Positions 33,401 through 44,672 of a stretch of DNA of 64,000 nt are shown in pieces. The stretch lies in assembly GCA_029582165.1 (NCBI GenBank), contig CM055891.1, forward strand, positions 29,800,832-29,864,831, given 5' to 3'. How positions within the stretch are numbered: the first letter of the stretch is position 1; the number at the start of each line of letters is the position of its first letter. The notes below the pieces were generated by a model, which did no database searches, had not been told where the DNA came from, and saw nothing but the letters and a program-made list of their open reading frames with translations. This DNA is from Portulaca oleracea. Its lineage: Eukaryota > Streptophyta > Magnoliopsida > Caryophyllales > Portulacaceae. The position numbers and the translations under genes were made by a program.

Positions 33401-35637
33401 TTTTTGATACTATTAGAGGTCAATAATGGCAAAATTCGCATAAAAAAATATTACAAAATGCCGCAAAACAGCAAAATATCATAAAATAACAAAACAAATT
33501 ATACCATAAAAAAGATATAACCAATAAACCATAAAAAATACTTTAGAAAATAACAGCTAATAGATCCAATGCAAACACAAATGAGATAGAAAGATAATTT
33601 TGAGTCTATCTTTTGACATTCCTTTGCAATCAACTACAGGTAGAGACAGTCTACAACGGTGGGTAGAGGATCCTTCATATCCCAATAACACACTTTCTTG
33701 GAAAATGATTTATGGTAAATTTCTTATTCAAAATGTGTTCAACTAAACTTCTCTTGCTTTTTATTTCAATTTTTTTATTGGACTGATTGAGGGTTACTAT
33801 TCTATATGTACAGGAACAGGTAAGCTCGAGCAGGAAATTTATGATTCTGATGAATATTATGTTGCAGTTGGTAACATAAACCCAGACACACAGCAGGTAA
33901 ACATTGTACAAACATGGATAGTAGACATTTTGGATTAAAATCTTTACACTTAGGGTTTGTCAATTTACCAAATTTGCCAGTTTTTGCTTAAATTTATCAA
34001 AATTTACCAAATTTATAAAAAAAATTACCAAAGTTAAAAAAAAATAATTTTGATATATTAGCGTAAATTTGCCAAAAGTTCCAAAATTTACCAAAAGTTA
34101 CCAAAAATTATCTAATTTTAATTTTTACCCATAAATTTTACACTAGTGTGCATCAAATTCATGGGTAAAAAATAATTGGGTAAAAGTTAAATTTTAGTAC
34201 TTTTGGTAACTTTGATTAAATTTAGCCTAATATATCAAAATTGAACTTTTTTTTTTGTTTTTTAATATTTGTAATTTTTTATAAGTTTTGGTCATTTTCA
34301 ATAAAATTAAGTAAAAACTGATAAATTCAGTTACCCATAAATTTGACATGCCCAAATGTTAATCACTAATACTGATGTAACAACAGGTTGTCCTGAATAT
34401 TACAGCACATTCTCTTCAATATGACACAAGTGGTGCCTATTTCAAGTGCTCCTTAGACAACCGTGTCTGTAGCTTCAGAATGCATCTTTTTCAGCCCAAT
34501 TCTGCCATTATAACGACTCCTGGCCCAGAACATGTAACTACAAATCGTCCTTAATTACTCCTTCTGTTCCATGTTAATTGTTATAATTTTGACTTTCATG
34601 GTCTTTAATATCATTATTTAATTGATAATTTTTTCATTAATAAATGCAATATTATAATTTTATGATAGTACTTTCCGTTACGAATCTAATGGTGGTAATT
34701 TTATACAGCAATTCATTGTATATAATATTGAGAAATTTATGATCAAAATTTTTAAAATTTGACTGCATGATTTTCAAATACGACAATTAATTATGGAACG
34801 GAGGGAGCAATCTCTTAACTCTTATTTTATCGAACAATTAGACTTCAAGGGTTAGAAATGTTCATAGTTAACAAAATCAATGCATCCATTTCAGGCCAAG
34901 GATGATGAAGATTGGTACGTCGAAGTATCGTTTATAGTCCAATGGATTTCATATATTTGTGGATCATGTAAGATTCAAATCCGTCTCAATATGCATATGT
35001 GGTGTTGGTGCTCGATTATTATTTAACTCGACTGATATATAATCTTGGGTGATTTCGCGTGACACAGGTATAATAACAATACTAGTATTAACATTGTTCA
35101 AATTATGCAATTTGTTTCAACGAAATGCCCGAATCGGAGCTCCACCTCTACCTGCAACACAAAACGGAGAAGAGCGCGAGCCATTGCTTTCACCCAAAGG
35201 CGATAGAAGGTTCGACTGGGGCTCGTCGTATGAATCCATACCTGACGACGAGGATGATCTCGACGAGAAGCTTCTAGAAGGTTACCCCGAGGGGAAAAAG
35301 GTGGCTAAGGAAGGGGAAGCTAGCTACTATAATCCTCGTCGTTTGTGTATTATATGCTTTGATGCACCTCGCGATTGCTTCTTCCTACCTTGTGGTCATT
35401 GTGCTACTTGCTTCTCTTGTGGATCAAGGCAAGTTTCCTATCACGTCGTCTATAGTTTGAAAAAGACTTATGCATGCATGTGCAAAAATTAATTAACCAA
35501 AAATTTAAACTAATCGTTAATATATTGACATTTGATGTCGACATTTTATGTTGGGTTACAGGGTTCTAGAAGAAGCAGGTAACTGCCCCGTATGTCGTAG
35601 GAAGATGAAGAAAGTAAGGAGAATATTCCCAGTATGA
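30460..35637 (+). CDS. APD2: Two-TM RING-type E3 ubiquitin ligase, APD family
   Basis: Ten exons: 30460-30739, 31344-31450, 31909-32034, 32271-32367, 33640-33714, 33814-33896, 34387-34533, 34895-34967, 35068-35428, 35562-35637; 1425 bp, 474 residues, all phases matching. The N-terminus is acidic with a His/Asp run ([16 protein letters not shown]). TM1 is about residues 82-104 ([20 protein letters not shown]), then a lumenal beta-rich part ([27 protein letters not shown]), and TM2 about 322-346 ([17 protein letters not shown]). The C-terminal RING starts near residue 423 ([19 protein letters not shown], then [17 protein letters not shown]). In Arabidopsis, APD1-4 are endomembrane E3 ligases needed for pollen mitosis II. 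The last intron is GC-AG: the donor is TCAAG|gcaagt at 35429, and only this choice joins the frame. Introns 1, 4, 6 and 7 carry inverted-repeat elements. Confidence 0.93.
30897..31165. repeat. Inverted-repeat element in APD intron 1
   Basis: Left arm: tatttagagaaactattttt, then ctccaacttttcaaaatt. Right arm: aattttgaaaagttgggg, then aaaatagtttctcaggta. The second half of each arm is a near-exact inverted pair. A second inverted pair 'gaccgaaatacct / aagggtatttcagtca' lies inside. Confidence 0.75.
32408..32646. repeat. GGCCCTGTTCTTTT-family MITE in APD intron 4
   Basis: It begins GGTCATGTTCTTTTCTGCGG and ends CCGCAGAAAAGAACAGGGCC. The termini are an inverted pair, and the interior holds 'ctctctcttcacttttctcc'-like and 'ccacaattccaccacacc' blocks shared with the copy at 32829-33045. 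Confidence 0.85.
32691..33365. repeat. MITE carrying a nested MITE, APD intron 4
   Basis: The outer ends are GACCATGTTCTTTAGTTGTG and ACTCTAAAAAGAACAAGGCC. The outer interior is 'taacctaacctaacttatcc' on the left and 'cttatacttaccttatttt' on the right. It is interrupted at 32829-33045 by a complete second element. The outer copy was therefore in place first. Confidence 0.65.
32829..33045. repeat. Inner GGCCCTGTTCTTTT-family MITE
   Basis: It runs from GGCCTTGTTGACAAAGATACC to GCAGAAAAGAACAGGGCCTT (read as two separate tips). The interior is close to that of 32408-32646, including 'ctcctcacctaattcacata' and 'ccgcaaaatgccgcag'. The left tip is altered (ttgttgacaaaga in place of tgttctttt). Confidence 0.7.
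33955..34355. repeat. AT-rich inverted-repeat element in APD intron 6
   Basis: The left part is 'tttgtcaatttaccaaattt', then repeated 'aaaatttacca'. The right part is the approximate reverse complement, ending 'gataaattcagttaccc' and 'aaatttgacatgccc'. The internal pair 'aaattttacccataaatttt / atgggtaaaaaataattggg' can also base-pair. Confidence 0.6.
34558..34808. repeat. Stowaway-like MITE in APD intron 7
   Basis: CTCCTTCTGTTCCATGTTAA at the left and TTAATTATGGAACGGAGGGAG (two pieces) at the right are the family termini, with the 'gagaaatttatgatcaaaat' body block. Confidence 0.8.
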
Positions 35638-35869
35638 GCAAACTATCAATAAGCTCACTTGTCATTATGCTGGCTCAAATTGTTGAATTTTAATCTCTAG
35701 GATCCATCTAAAAAAATATGTTTACTAAAGAGCCTGTTTAAAATTAAAATTTTGTTGTAATGTGAGTCGTCTAGTCCTGTAGCATGAAAAGTTTTCAAAT
35801 GAAACAAACCTTAGATTTATCATTCATCATATCATTTGTTATTATGTTAATTAATTGTTATTTGTTCTA

Positions 35870-36115
35870 TATTAATTGTCAAAATTTTGACTTTCACGGT
35901 CTCCCATATCATTTTTTGATTGATAATTTCTTACATAATATGTTATTAACAATTGCAATACTATATTTTTATGATAGCATTTTTCGTTACGAATCTAATG
36001 ATAGTAATTTTATATAGTAATTCATTATATATATTGAGAAATTTATGGTCAAAATTTTTGTATTTGACAACACGATTTCCAAAGACAACAATTAATATAA
36101 AACACAGGAAGGGAG
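35870..36115. repeat. Degraded Stowaway-like MITE
   Basis: Body blocks 'ttgtcaaaattttgactttc', 'ggtctcccatatcattttt' and 'gagaaatttatggtcaaaat' are present. The right tip 'caggaagggagtaata' is mutated, and the left tip is lost in 'ttgttctatattaattg'. Confidence 0.65.
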
Positions 36116-36530
36116 TAATAACTAATAAGGTTTATAAAATTGGAAAGAAGTTCTAGCTAGATGACAATATTTGGGAATTAAATGGTGAACTTTTGTCATG
36201 TTATATATTCAACTTTTGTCAACCGTGATTTATGCTAATTTAGCGTTGACATCAAAATTAACAGCAACTGGATCTCTATAGATTTCCCAATCTCTGTGTG
36301 ACAGAGTGTCACTAATTACAACTACGTACGTTGCATGCCAATATTAACATGCCCAATTATATATATTTGGTGGAGTGTCGAGCAAAATATGCAGTGATTA
36401 AATAATTAAGGCTAGCTAATAGTAATTTATTAGTGTTGTTGTTGACTCAATTAGTGTTTCCCACAACTTTGGGAGTAGATATAAATAATGACAGATCTAT
36501 GCCTTTTAATTATGAATGAACAATACACTA

Positions 36531-36745
36531 CTCCCTCCGTCCCAAATTAATTGTCACTTTGACTAAATTTTGATCGTTAATTACTCACACATTATAATGA
36601 GTTACAATATAAAATTACCTCCATTATAATTGTTAGAAAAATATCTTTCTAATGACGGTAATTTCATATTGTAATTCATTATAATGTGTGAGTAATTAAC
36701 AGTCAAAATTTTGTCAAAATGACAATTAATTTGGAACGTAGGTAG
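36531..36745. repeat. Stowaway-like MITE (ATTAATTGTCACTTTGAC type)
   Basis: CTCCCTCCGTCCCAAATTAA at the left pairs with TTAATTTGGAACGTAGGTAG at the right, both edges at TA. The interior arms 'ttgactaaattttgatcgtt' and 'cagtcaaaattttgtcaaaa' extend the hairpin. Confidence 0.85.
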
Positions 36746-37563
36746 TATTATATTTATCCAATTCACATAAAAATTTATAATTTTCATCACAAATTATACT
36801 GAGTTATTAATTATTATTTTTTTATGTTACCGGTGGACGGTGGTCGTGGCGACCACCTATAGCTATGCTTAAAATACGCCCATCCATATAAAGTTATACG
36901 ACAACTATTTTTAGTGTAATTCTGCTAAAATGAGGTATGAGGGATCCATACTTGAAAATGCATGAAGAGAGTAATGCAAAGGAAGATAATATGATAAGAC
37001 ACTAAAAAGATTAAAAAAAGGGGGGATTAGAGAAACCAATCAAATTAAAGATTGCAAACTAACCATATGATGGTCTTATTGAAAAGCAATTAAAGATTTG
37101 AAACCAACAATATTAGCAATTAAAGATTGGAAACGAATAATATGATGGTCTCACTGAAAAGCAAGTTACCCCTTAGAACGACTTAGAAGTAATTAAAGAG
37201 TGCTATAGATGATATTCTCTGGGTTGGAGAGGATTTACCCTCAAATCCTGCATGTTCAAACTAAAGATCACTCCATATATATACACTCCAAAGTAGAACA
37301 ACTTGAAAAGCCTCACAATGGCTATGTATACTCGTCACATCTTCCTTCTTGAATGTTGTAACAGTTCTTGAAAGAAATAGAGACCAATTCTCTATCGTGG
37401 TGTACCTATATATGCCTAGCACTCATCATCTTGTTGAAAGCAATAAGTTAGTCATCACATGACAGATCAAAGCCAAGGTAAGTGCGCGAGGTCGTTTCTT
37501 TGATCAATATTGACACAAGTGGGAAAAGCTAGACTAGGGTGAGAAACCATGTGCTTGCTATCA

Positions 37564-37835
37564 GGGGCGGAGCTAGAAAATTTTCATTGGGGGTGTCAAA
37601 TTTTAATATTGTTATAAAACAAATGTTTAAAAGGAAATCAATACATAAATATATGCTATTGTAGGTGGTTGTTGCACTGCTTCAAACCCTTGACCTAAGG
37701 TATCTAATTGTGGACATTTACCAATTGCACCACCAAATAAACCATGCATCATGCCTTCTCCAATTACATATATTAATTTTTTTCTGGGCATGGAGGGTGC
37801 CAAGGCCCCCATAAACCCCCTTTAGCTCCGCCACT
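37564..37835. repeat. MITE with AGGGGCGGAGCTAG ends
   Basis: AGGGGCGGAGCTAGAAAATT at the left and TTTAGCTCCGCCACTTC at the right are an inverted pair. This GGGGCGGA..TCCGCC(A/C)CT pattern is a common plant MITE signature. Confidence 0.7.
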
Positions 37836-38499
37836 TCTTACTATCATGTAGCTCAAGTACTATGAGCAGTTGCTCGGGAGTGACCCAACAACACTCGACG
37901 CTAGCTCAATCACTCACAATATGATGCAGAGCTTAGTAAGAGGCTTTTTTGGTGAGTGTAAGGAATAAGGGAGGGAGGTCGGAAATTTTTGTGGTGCTAA
38001 GGAACCATCAACCTCACTAGATCTGTCAAGGTCCTTGTGCCTGAGTCTGCTAAAGTCCTTACGCCTGGATCTACCAAGATCCTCGAGGCGTTCTAACATT
38101 TACATATATATGCAACTTTGTTGCGAACTCTTCAGTCCTATTGGACTTTGAATAATAATAAAAAAACTTCACCTAAACTTCGAAGTTGAAAATTTTTTCT
38201 CGATATTTACCAAAACTTACCTTTATTTATTAGAGACTACTAAGAGTCCTATTCTTTTGTACAGTGCGATACGGTATATATGATACCACAACTCACGATA
38301 CTTCTCAATATTCTTCCACACTTTACCATATCATACAACACTTTACCACAATCATTACCAATATATCTCACCATTTTTATCTCTCTTCACTTTGTTCCTC
38401 TACTTTTCACATTCTTGTTCTTCAATAACCACATCAATCACACTTTTCACAGATCTTACAATACCATTCCACAACTGATCGCACTCTTCACAGTTTCAC

Positions 38500-39150
38500 T
38501 GTTGGAGGAAAGGGAGTAAATGGTATATAGAACAATGGAAACTTGCTTGGATAACGCTAAGAGTCGTGGCCTATTACTCACTTTCCTTAAGAACTATTTA
38601 CGATACCGTAAATGTTCAAAGGGATAAAACTTAGCTCTTGTAACACTCAAGAAATAGATTCTCACTTGAATCACTCTAGTATAGCTGCAGTCTAGACAAG
38701 AATGAGGTTGTGATTAGCTTAGAATGGTGTGTCTCAAATAGCCTAGGATGTCTCCTATTTATAGGAGATTAGCACCCACTTAGGATACCCTAGTCAAAGG
38801 GTAATCAAGAGCCTTAATGATGAGATTATGTCCTTAATATGACCTTGACCAAGTCAAGTCATATAGCTGTTGTAATCTCAGCATAATCGTGCTTAATGAC
38901 GATATCAAGCACTAATTACACAAAATCATATAGCCGTTAGCAATTAATACAATTCCTGCCTTCAACACGACCCGTGTTGAGCGCAGGATTTGTTTCCTTG
39001 CTCTCTGGAAGGCAACACGACCCGTGTTGCTTCCTGTTTCACCCGTGTTGATCATATTCTTATTGTTTCACTTATATATGATCTTTATACTGGCTATACT
39101 TTAATCTTTAGGCTATATAATTGTCTTATACTCTTGAAATATATCCAACA
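38500..39150 (-). repeat. 3' LTR of the copia element
   Basis: 651 bp, bounded by TGTTGGA and TCCAACA. It contains two spaced palindromes CAACACGACCCGTGTTG at 38963-38979 and 39013-39029 and a half-copy (acccgtgttg) about 15 bases further on. In transcription orientation these lie in the first 190 bases of U3. Confidence 0.97.
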
Positions 39151-39165
39151 ATCCCCCGCTATTTC
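39151..39165 (-). other. Polypurine tract of the copia element
   Basis: The minus strand reads AATAGCGGGGGAT immediately before the 3' LTR start TGTTGG. A purine run touching the 3' LTR is the expected plus-strand primer of an LTR element. Confidence 0.8.
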
Positions 39166-39740
39166 AAGAGTATATAAAACCCTTGAAATAACTTTACTTA
39201 AGAGGATTATACCCCCGCTATTTGAGATATACCTTAACTTATAATCACCAGAGAATCCTTAAAAACATATGCCTAATGAAAAGTAGATTACTCTTTGAAC
39301 TTTTCAATTAGTGTATATGAGCCAAAATTGTATCTAGATCGCAAAGTAGACATAGCTTTGAACTTTGGATTTATATTGACCAACTATACTCATAACACAC
39401 ATATATTTTAAATCTTGAGTGTAAATACTTTGACACTATTATCCGGCCTTGTGTCCTTATCCTTCATAAGTGTTTCGGAACTTTAGCTCATAGTTCCTTT
39501 ATGCGGCCACACATTACACTTACATAGGTAGACTTTGTAATTATACCACCCCTGTAATTAGGCTTTCCACAAAGTCTATTAAGAGTACTAATACTCATCC
39601 TCTTGTCATTACAGATTTTTAAGCATCACTTGTCCTTGGGATAATAATCGATGCTTCCTACTAATTTAAACAACTCCGTACTCATTTGAACTTTAGAAAT
39701 TGGTGGTATTCCAATTCGTAAAGTTGAGTCTTTGTTGCGA

Positions 39741-42700
39741 TTAGTAGTGCTTTGAGCTACAACCCATCCCCTTTGAAGTACTTATTATCAAATCTTTAGT
39801 CAATCCTTTAGTTAAAGAATCAGCTATATTTTCTTTTGATTTGACATAACTTAGAGTCACTACTCCATCCCTTATAAGTTGATGTATGTAAGCATATCTT
39901 AAACCAATATGCCTTGACTTGCCATTGTAGACATGACTATATACTACATCTAGAGTAGACTTGCTATCACAATGAATTGAGATAGGAGCCATTGGCTTAT
40001 ACCAAACCGGTATTTCCAATAATAAGTTCCTTAACCATTCCGCTTCCTTATAAGCAGCATATAATGCTACTAATTCCGAAGACATAGTGGAGTCCGCTAT
40101 GTTAGCTTGTTTCTTAGAACCCCAAGAAACTGCTCCACCTCCTAAAAGGAACACCCATCCACTGGTAGAAGAGAAATCTCCTTTATTAATCCAACTCGCG
40201 TTCGAGTAACCTTCTAATACCGAAGGTTCTCCTTTATATGTGATTTGATAACTTTTAGTACCAGCTAAATATCTTAATACTCTCCGAATTGCAAACCAAT
40301 GCATATTACTCGGATTACTTGTAAACCTACTTAACACGCCAATTGCATAAGCAATGTCTGACCTTGTACTTGTCATAGCATACATGAGACTTCCAATCAA
40401 CTTAGCATACTCAAGTTGATTAACCGGAGAACCCAATTTTTCTCTAGTTTCTTATTTGAATCATATGGAGTTACAACTGAATATAACTTATTATCTCCAA
40501 ACTTGTTCAATATTTTCTCAATGTAATGCTCTTGAGATAAACTTATCTTATCATTATTTCTAATGATCTTAATACCAAGAATTACATCCGCTTCACCCCA
40601 AGTCCTTCATAGAGAACTTTGAGGATAGAAATTCTTTGGTCTTATTAACTTGTTCCATGTCACTCCCGAAGATCAACATGTCATCAACGTATAGGCATAT
40701 AATCACCCCTTTTCCATTCTCAAACTTAGAGTATATGCACTTATCCGATTCATTGATCTTATAACCACTTGAAAGCACTACTTCATCAAACTTTTGATGT
40801 CATTGCTTAGGTGCTTGCTTAAGTCCATATAAGGACCTTATAAGTTTACAAACTTTCTTTTCTTGACCTTCAACAACAAACCCTTCGGGTTGTTCCATAT
40901 ACACCTCCTCTTCTAGTTCTCCATTTAAGAATGCCGTTTTGACATCCATTTGATGGATAACTAGCTTGTGGATAGTGGCTAAAGCTAACAATACACGTAT
41001 TGAAGCTATCCTAGCCACCGGTGCATATGTATCAAAGTAGTCAATACCATACTTTTGAGTAAAGCCCCTTACAACCAACCGAGCTTTATACCTCTCAACG
41101 GTACCATCTACTTTCCTTTTCATTTTAAAGATCCACTTAGAGGTAATTGGTTTACTTCCCGGAGGAAGGTCAACCAATATCCAAACATTGTTTTCCATTA
41201 TCGAATCAATCTCATCTTGTACCGCTTCTTTCCACAAAGAAGCATCATGAGATTGCATAGCTTCTTTAAAAGTTTTAGGATCCTCATTTATGTTGTACAT
41301 ACATAGGGTCTCACTTTCAACTGAGTCCCTTGAACCTTCTACTAAATAAACATAGAAGTTCGAACCAAAGTCTTTTGGTTTCCTTGATCTTTTACTCCTT
41401 CTTAACTCAATACTTTCATCTTCTTCATCATGAATAACCTCATGAGTTGGAAGATCATCTTGTATGGATATACCCTCATGATTTTCATCTTGAGGCTCAA
41501 TTAAAGGAACAATATCTTGAATTACATCTTTAGGTCTAGGAATTGAAGAGAACCTAGTCTCATCAAAAATTGCATCTATTGATTCCATTACGGTATTCAC
41601 CGAAATGTACTCATTTGGCTCAACCACCAAAAACCTATAAGCTTTGCTATCTTGAGCATAGCCTATAAAGATGCACTCAATTCCTCTTTCACCTAATTTC
41701 CTTTTCTTAGGTTCCGAGACTCTTACAATAGCCCTACAACCCCAAATCTTAAAATACTTAAGACTTGGCTTTCTTTTGTTCCATAACTCATATGGGGTAT
41801 TAAAATTCCCTTTGAATGGAACTCTATTCAAAATATAGCAAGCCGTTAACATAGCTTCACCCCAAAATCCATTACTTAAACCGGAGTTTGACAACATAGA
41901 ATTCACCATTTCTTTTAAAGTTCTATTTTTCCTTTCCGCAACCCCATTTTGTTGTGGTGTATACGGGGCGGTTGTCTCATGAACAATGCCCGTTTCTTGG
42001 GAAAACTTTGGATCATAATATTCTCCTCCCCTATCGGATCTTAAAGTTTTAATCAAGATCTCACATTGAAGTTCACTTCTAGTTTTGTAAACTCTAAACT
42101 TTTCAAGTGTTTCATCTTTAGAACTCAAAAGATAAACTTGACAATATCTTGAATAATCATCAATGAATGTCACATAATACTTCTTACCACCTATTGAAGG
42201 TGTACTATGAAAATCTCCTAAATCACTATGAATTAAATCAAGCAATTTAGAAGTTCTTTTTACACTTGAGAATGAACTTTTGGTGATTTTATTAAGCATG
42301 CATGTCTTACACTTTTCTATGTCATCATTCAACTTAGGAATCAAATCAAGATTAGACATTTCTTTCAACTTTGAAAAGTTCACATGTCCTAATCTAGCAT
42401 GCCATAGAAAAGACTTATTCAAAGTAGACACATGCATATAAGCGGAAATCATGCCATCTTTATTACTTTTTTACATTCAATTTAAACATCTCCCCATAAG
42501 CATATCCCTTCCCTACAAAAGTCCCACCCTTGGAAAGTACATAATTATCTCCATCATAAACTTGCATAAAACCAAACTTGCTAAGGAGATAACCGGATAC
42601 AAGATTCTTACATACATCCGGAGCTAAATACACATCATTTAAAAGCAAAGATTTACCGGAAGTGAAAACAAGTTCCACTTGCCCAATGCCTTCAACTTTA

Positions 42701-43805
42701 ACCGGATGGTTATTGCCCATGTAGAGTTTCACACGATCATCCGCCGGTTTGAGAGTCTTGAATAAACTTTTGTCAATGCAAACATGCCTTGACGCCTTTT
42801 AGTCTATGTACCAATCATTACAACCAATGGATACCATGTTAATATGATCTTTAATCATGGCCACGAAGGAATTGGGTTCCTTCTCCTTACTCTTGCCCTT
42901 AGATGTATCTTTGTTCAAAAGACCATGCTTCTTTTTCCATTGGTAACACTCTCTCTTTGTGTGCCCCGGTTTGCCACATTCCCAATAAACTTGCTTAGGC
43001 TTTTGAATTCCCTTGCTAGTTTTGTTGTGGCTCTTGTTCTTATTCTTGTTTCCCTTATTCTCTTGCACCATATGGACCTTAGATTGCTCTTTGGTACCAT
43101 CTTGTAGGCGTAACTCCTCTTCAATCCGAAGATGGTTAGCCAAACCTTCAAGAGACATAGCCTCTTTCCGGTGTATGAGAGCCCTTTTAGTTTCATTCCA
43201 AGAAGAAGGTAGCTTGTCAATTATAGAGGATACGATTATGGTTTCATCCATGTTTAAATTGTGTTGCTTGAAATTACTTAAAATACGTTGAATCTCATGG
43301 AATTGGTCTAGAATTTTCCTATTATCATCCATCTTAAATTTCATGAATTGACTAACAAGAAAGTTCTTACTTGACACATCTTCCGACATGTACTTAGCTT
43401 CAAGCATCTCCCAAAGCTTCTTTGCCGTCTCCACATGTTGATACACATCGAAGAGGGTGTCGCTCATACCGTTGAGAATGCATCCTCTACAAATGTAGTC
43501 ATCATTCTCCATCTTGAGCCTTTGCCGAGTAGCCTCCGCATCTTCCACGGACGTCTTTATTTGATCATCATTTTGATCTCCCGTGGAACTCTTGACAATT
43601 GCATCCTCTTTTGGAGACTCTCGGTTGTCACCTTCTTGGCCGACGGTTCTTGATTCACCTTGGGAGAGATCTCAATGTTGAGCACATATGCCACATTGAG
43701 AGTCGTTAGCAAGAAGTGCATCTTGCTTTGCCAACGCCGGAAATCCACTCCTTCAAAGCGCTCTAGCTTTTGGAAGTTGCTAGACATATCACGTAGCGAG
43801 GCCAT
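39741..43805 (-). pseudogene. Copia gag-pol polyprotein with stops and frameshifts
   Basis: The reading order on the minus strand is as follows. Gag runs from the ATG at 43805 with FEGVDFRRWQSKMHFLLTTL and the CCHC knuckle (CGKPGHTKREC). The protease stretch follows (SRHVCID; VKVEGIGQVELVF). Integrase has its zinc site (HARLGHVN, CKTCMLNK) and core (FIDDYSRYCQVYLL, TPQQNGVAERKNRTL). Reverse transcriptase shows ARLVVRGFTQKYGIDYFDTY and YVDDMLIFGSDM; RNase H shows YAMTSTRSDIAYAIG and DSKSTLDVVY. Breaks: a frameshift near 43610-43640 in gag; an in-frame TAA at 42801-42799 that falls where the protease D-S/T-G triad should be; a frameshift in an A-run near 42465-42475; an in-frame TGA at 40802-40800; a frameshift in a G-run near 40593-40600; and a frameshift near 40433-40443. 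The element therefore cannot make its own polyprotein. Confidence 0.93.
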
Positions 43806-43825
43806 TCCTAAATAGTTCTTAAGAT

Positions 43826-44476
43826 TGTTGGAGGAAAGGGAGTAAACGGTATATAGAACAATGGAAACTCGCTTGGATAACGCTAAGAGTCGTGGCCTAT
43901 TACTCACTTTCCTTAAGAACTATTTATGATACCGTAAATGTTCAAAGGGATAAAACTTAGCTCTTGTAACACTCAAGAAATAGATTCTCACTTGAATCAC
44001 TCTAGTATAGCTGCAGTCTAGACAAGAATGAGGTTGTGATTAGCTTAGAATGGTGTGTCTCAAATAGCCTAGGATGTCTCCTATTTATAGGAGATTAGCA
44101 CCTACTTAGGATACCCTAGTCAAAGGGTAATCAAGAGCCTTAATGATGAGATTATGTCCTTAATATGACCTTGACCAAGTCAAGTCATATAGCTGTTGTA
44201 ATCTCAGCATAATCGTGCTTAATGACGATATCAAGCACTAATTACATAAAATCATATAGCCGTTAGCAATTAATACAATTCCTGCCTTCAACACGACCCG
44301 TGTTGAGCGCAGGATTTGTTTCCTTGCTCTCTGGAAGGCAACACGACCCGTGTTGCTTCCTGTTTCACCCGTGTTGATCATATTCTTATTGTTTCACTTA
44401 TATATGATCTTTATACTGGCTATACTTTAATCTTTAGGCTATATAATTGTCTTATACTCTTGAAATATATCCAACA
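43826..44476 (-). repeat. 5' LTR of the copia element
   Basis: 651 bp, the same length as the other LTR. In minus orientation it carries the promoter; the first in-frame gag ATG lies only 20 bases beyond its inner edge. Confidence 0.97.
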
Positions 44477-44672
44477 TTCACCACGTGCACCATGTCCACA
44501 TCCTACCAACCGCAAAAAAAAACATGACCTAAAACTTAATTTCTACTATACCACCCCTATCTACCAACATAATATTTCCCATGCCCAAAGATGCAAGAAA
44601 GAAAGAGAGAATATAATCGAAGAAAAACCCATATCTTTCTGTGCCCACCTGAGCTAAGGATATACTATATTA

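Larger units (their letters stand above)
35638..38246. other. Intergenic region downstream of APD
   Basis: It holds a short APD 3' UTR (to about 35780), three MITEs (own entries), and 36750-37560 plus 37836-38246, in which I see nothing recognisable. ORFs in these stretches are short and without family features. Confidence 0.5.
38500..44476 (-). mobile_element. Complete-length Ty1/copia LTR retrotransposon, 5977 bp
   Basis: Two 651-bp LTRs (38500-39150, 43826-44476) start TGTTGGA and end TCCAACA, and the element is flanked by the 5-bp duplication TTCAC (38495-38499, 44477-44481). The element is on the minus strand: gag at the right, then protease, integrase, reverse transcriptase and RNase H to the left, the copia order. 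I count five differences between the LTRs, all C/T transitions (about 99.2% identity), so the insertion is recent. The polypurine tract next to the 3' LTR (minus strand AGCGGGGGAT) is good. No tRNA-iMet type primer site follows the 5' LTR. The coding region carries several breaks (next entry). Confidence 0.97.
38247..44530. repeat. MITE split by the copia insertion
   Basis: The left part 38247-38499 (ctattcttttgtacagtgcg, then ccacaactgatcgcactctt) and right part 44482-44530 (cacgtgcaccatgtccacat, ending caaaaaaaaacatgacc) together match the order of landmarks in the uninterrupted copy at 51609-51850 and the family at 13969-14216. The copia target duplication TTCAC marks the break. Confidence 0.75.

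Noticed and set aside
43805..43907. Gag start at 43907 inside the LTR
   Set aside because: The frame is open, but the residues before MASLRDMSSNF show no gag similarity. The ATG at 43805 is the likely start.
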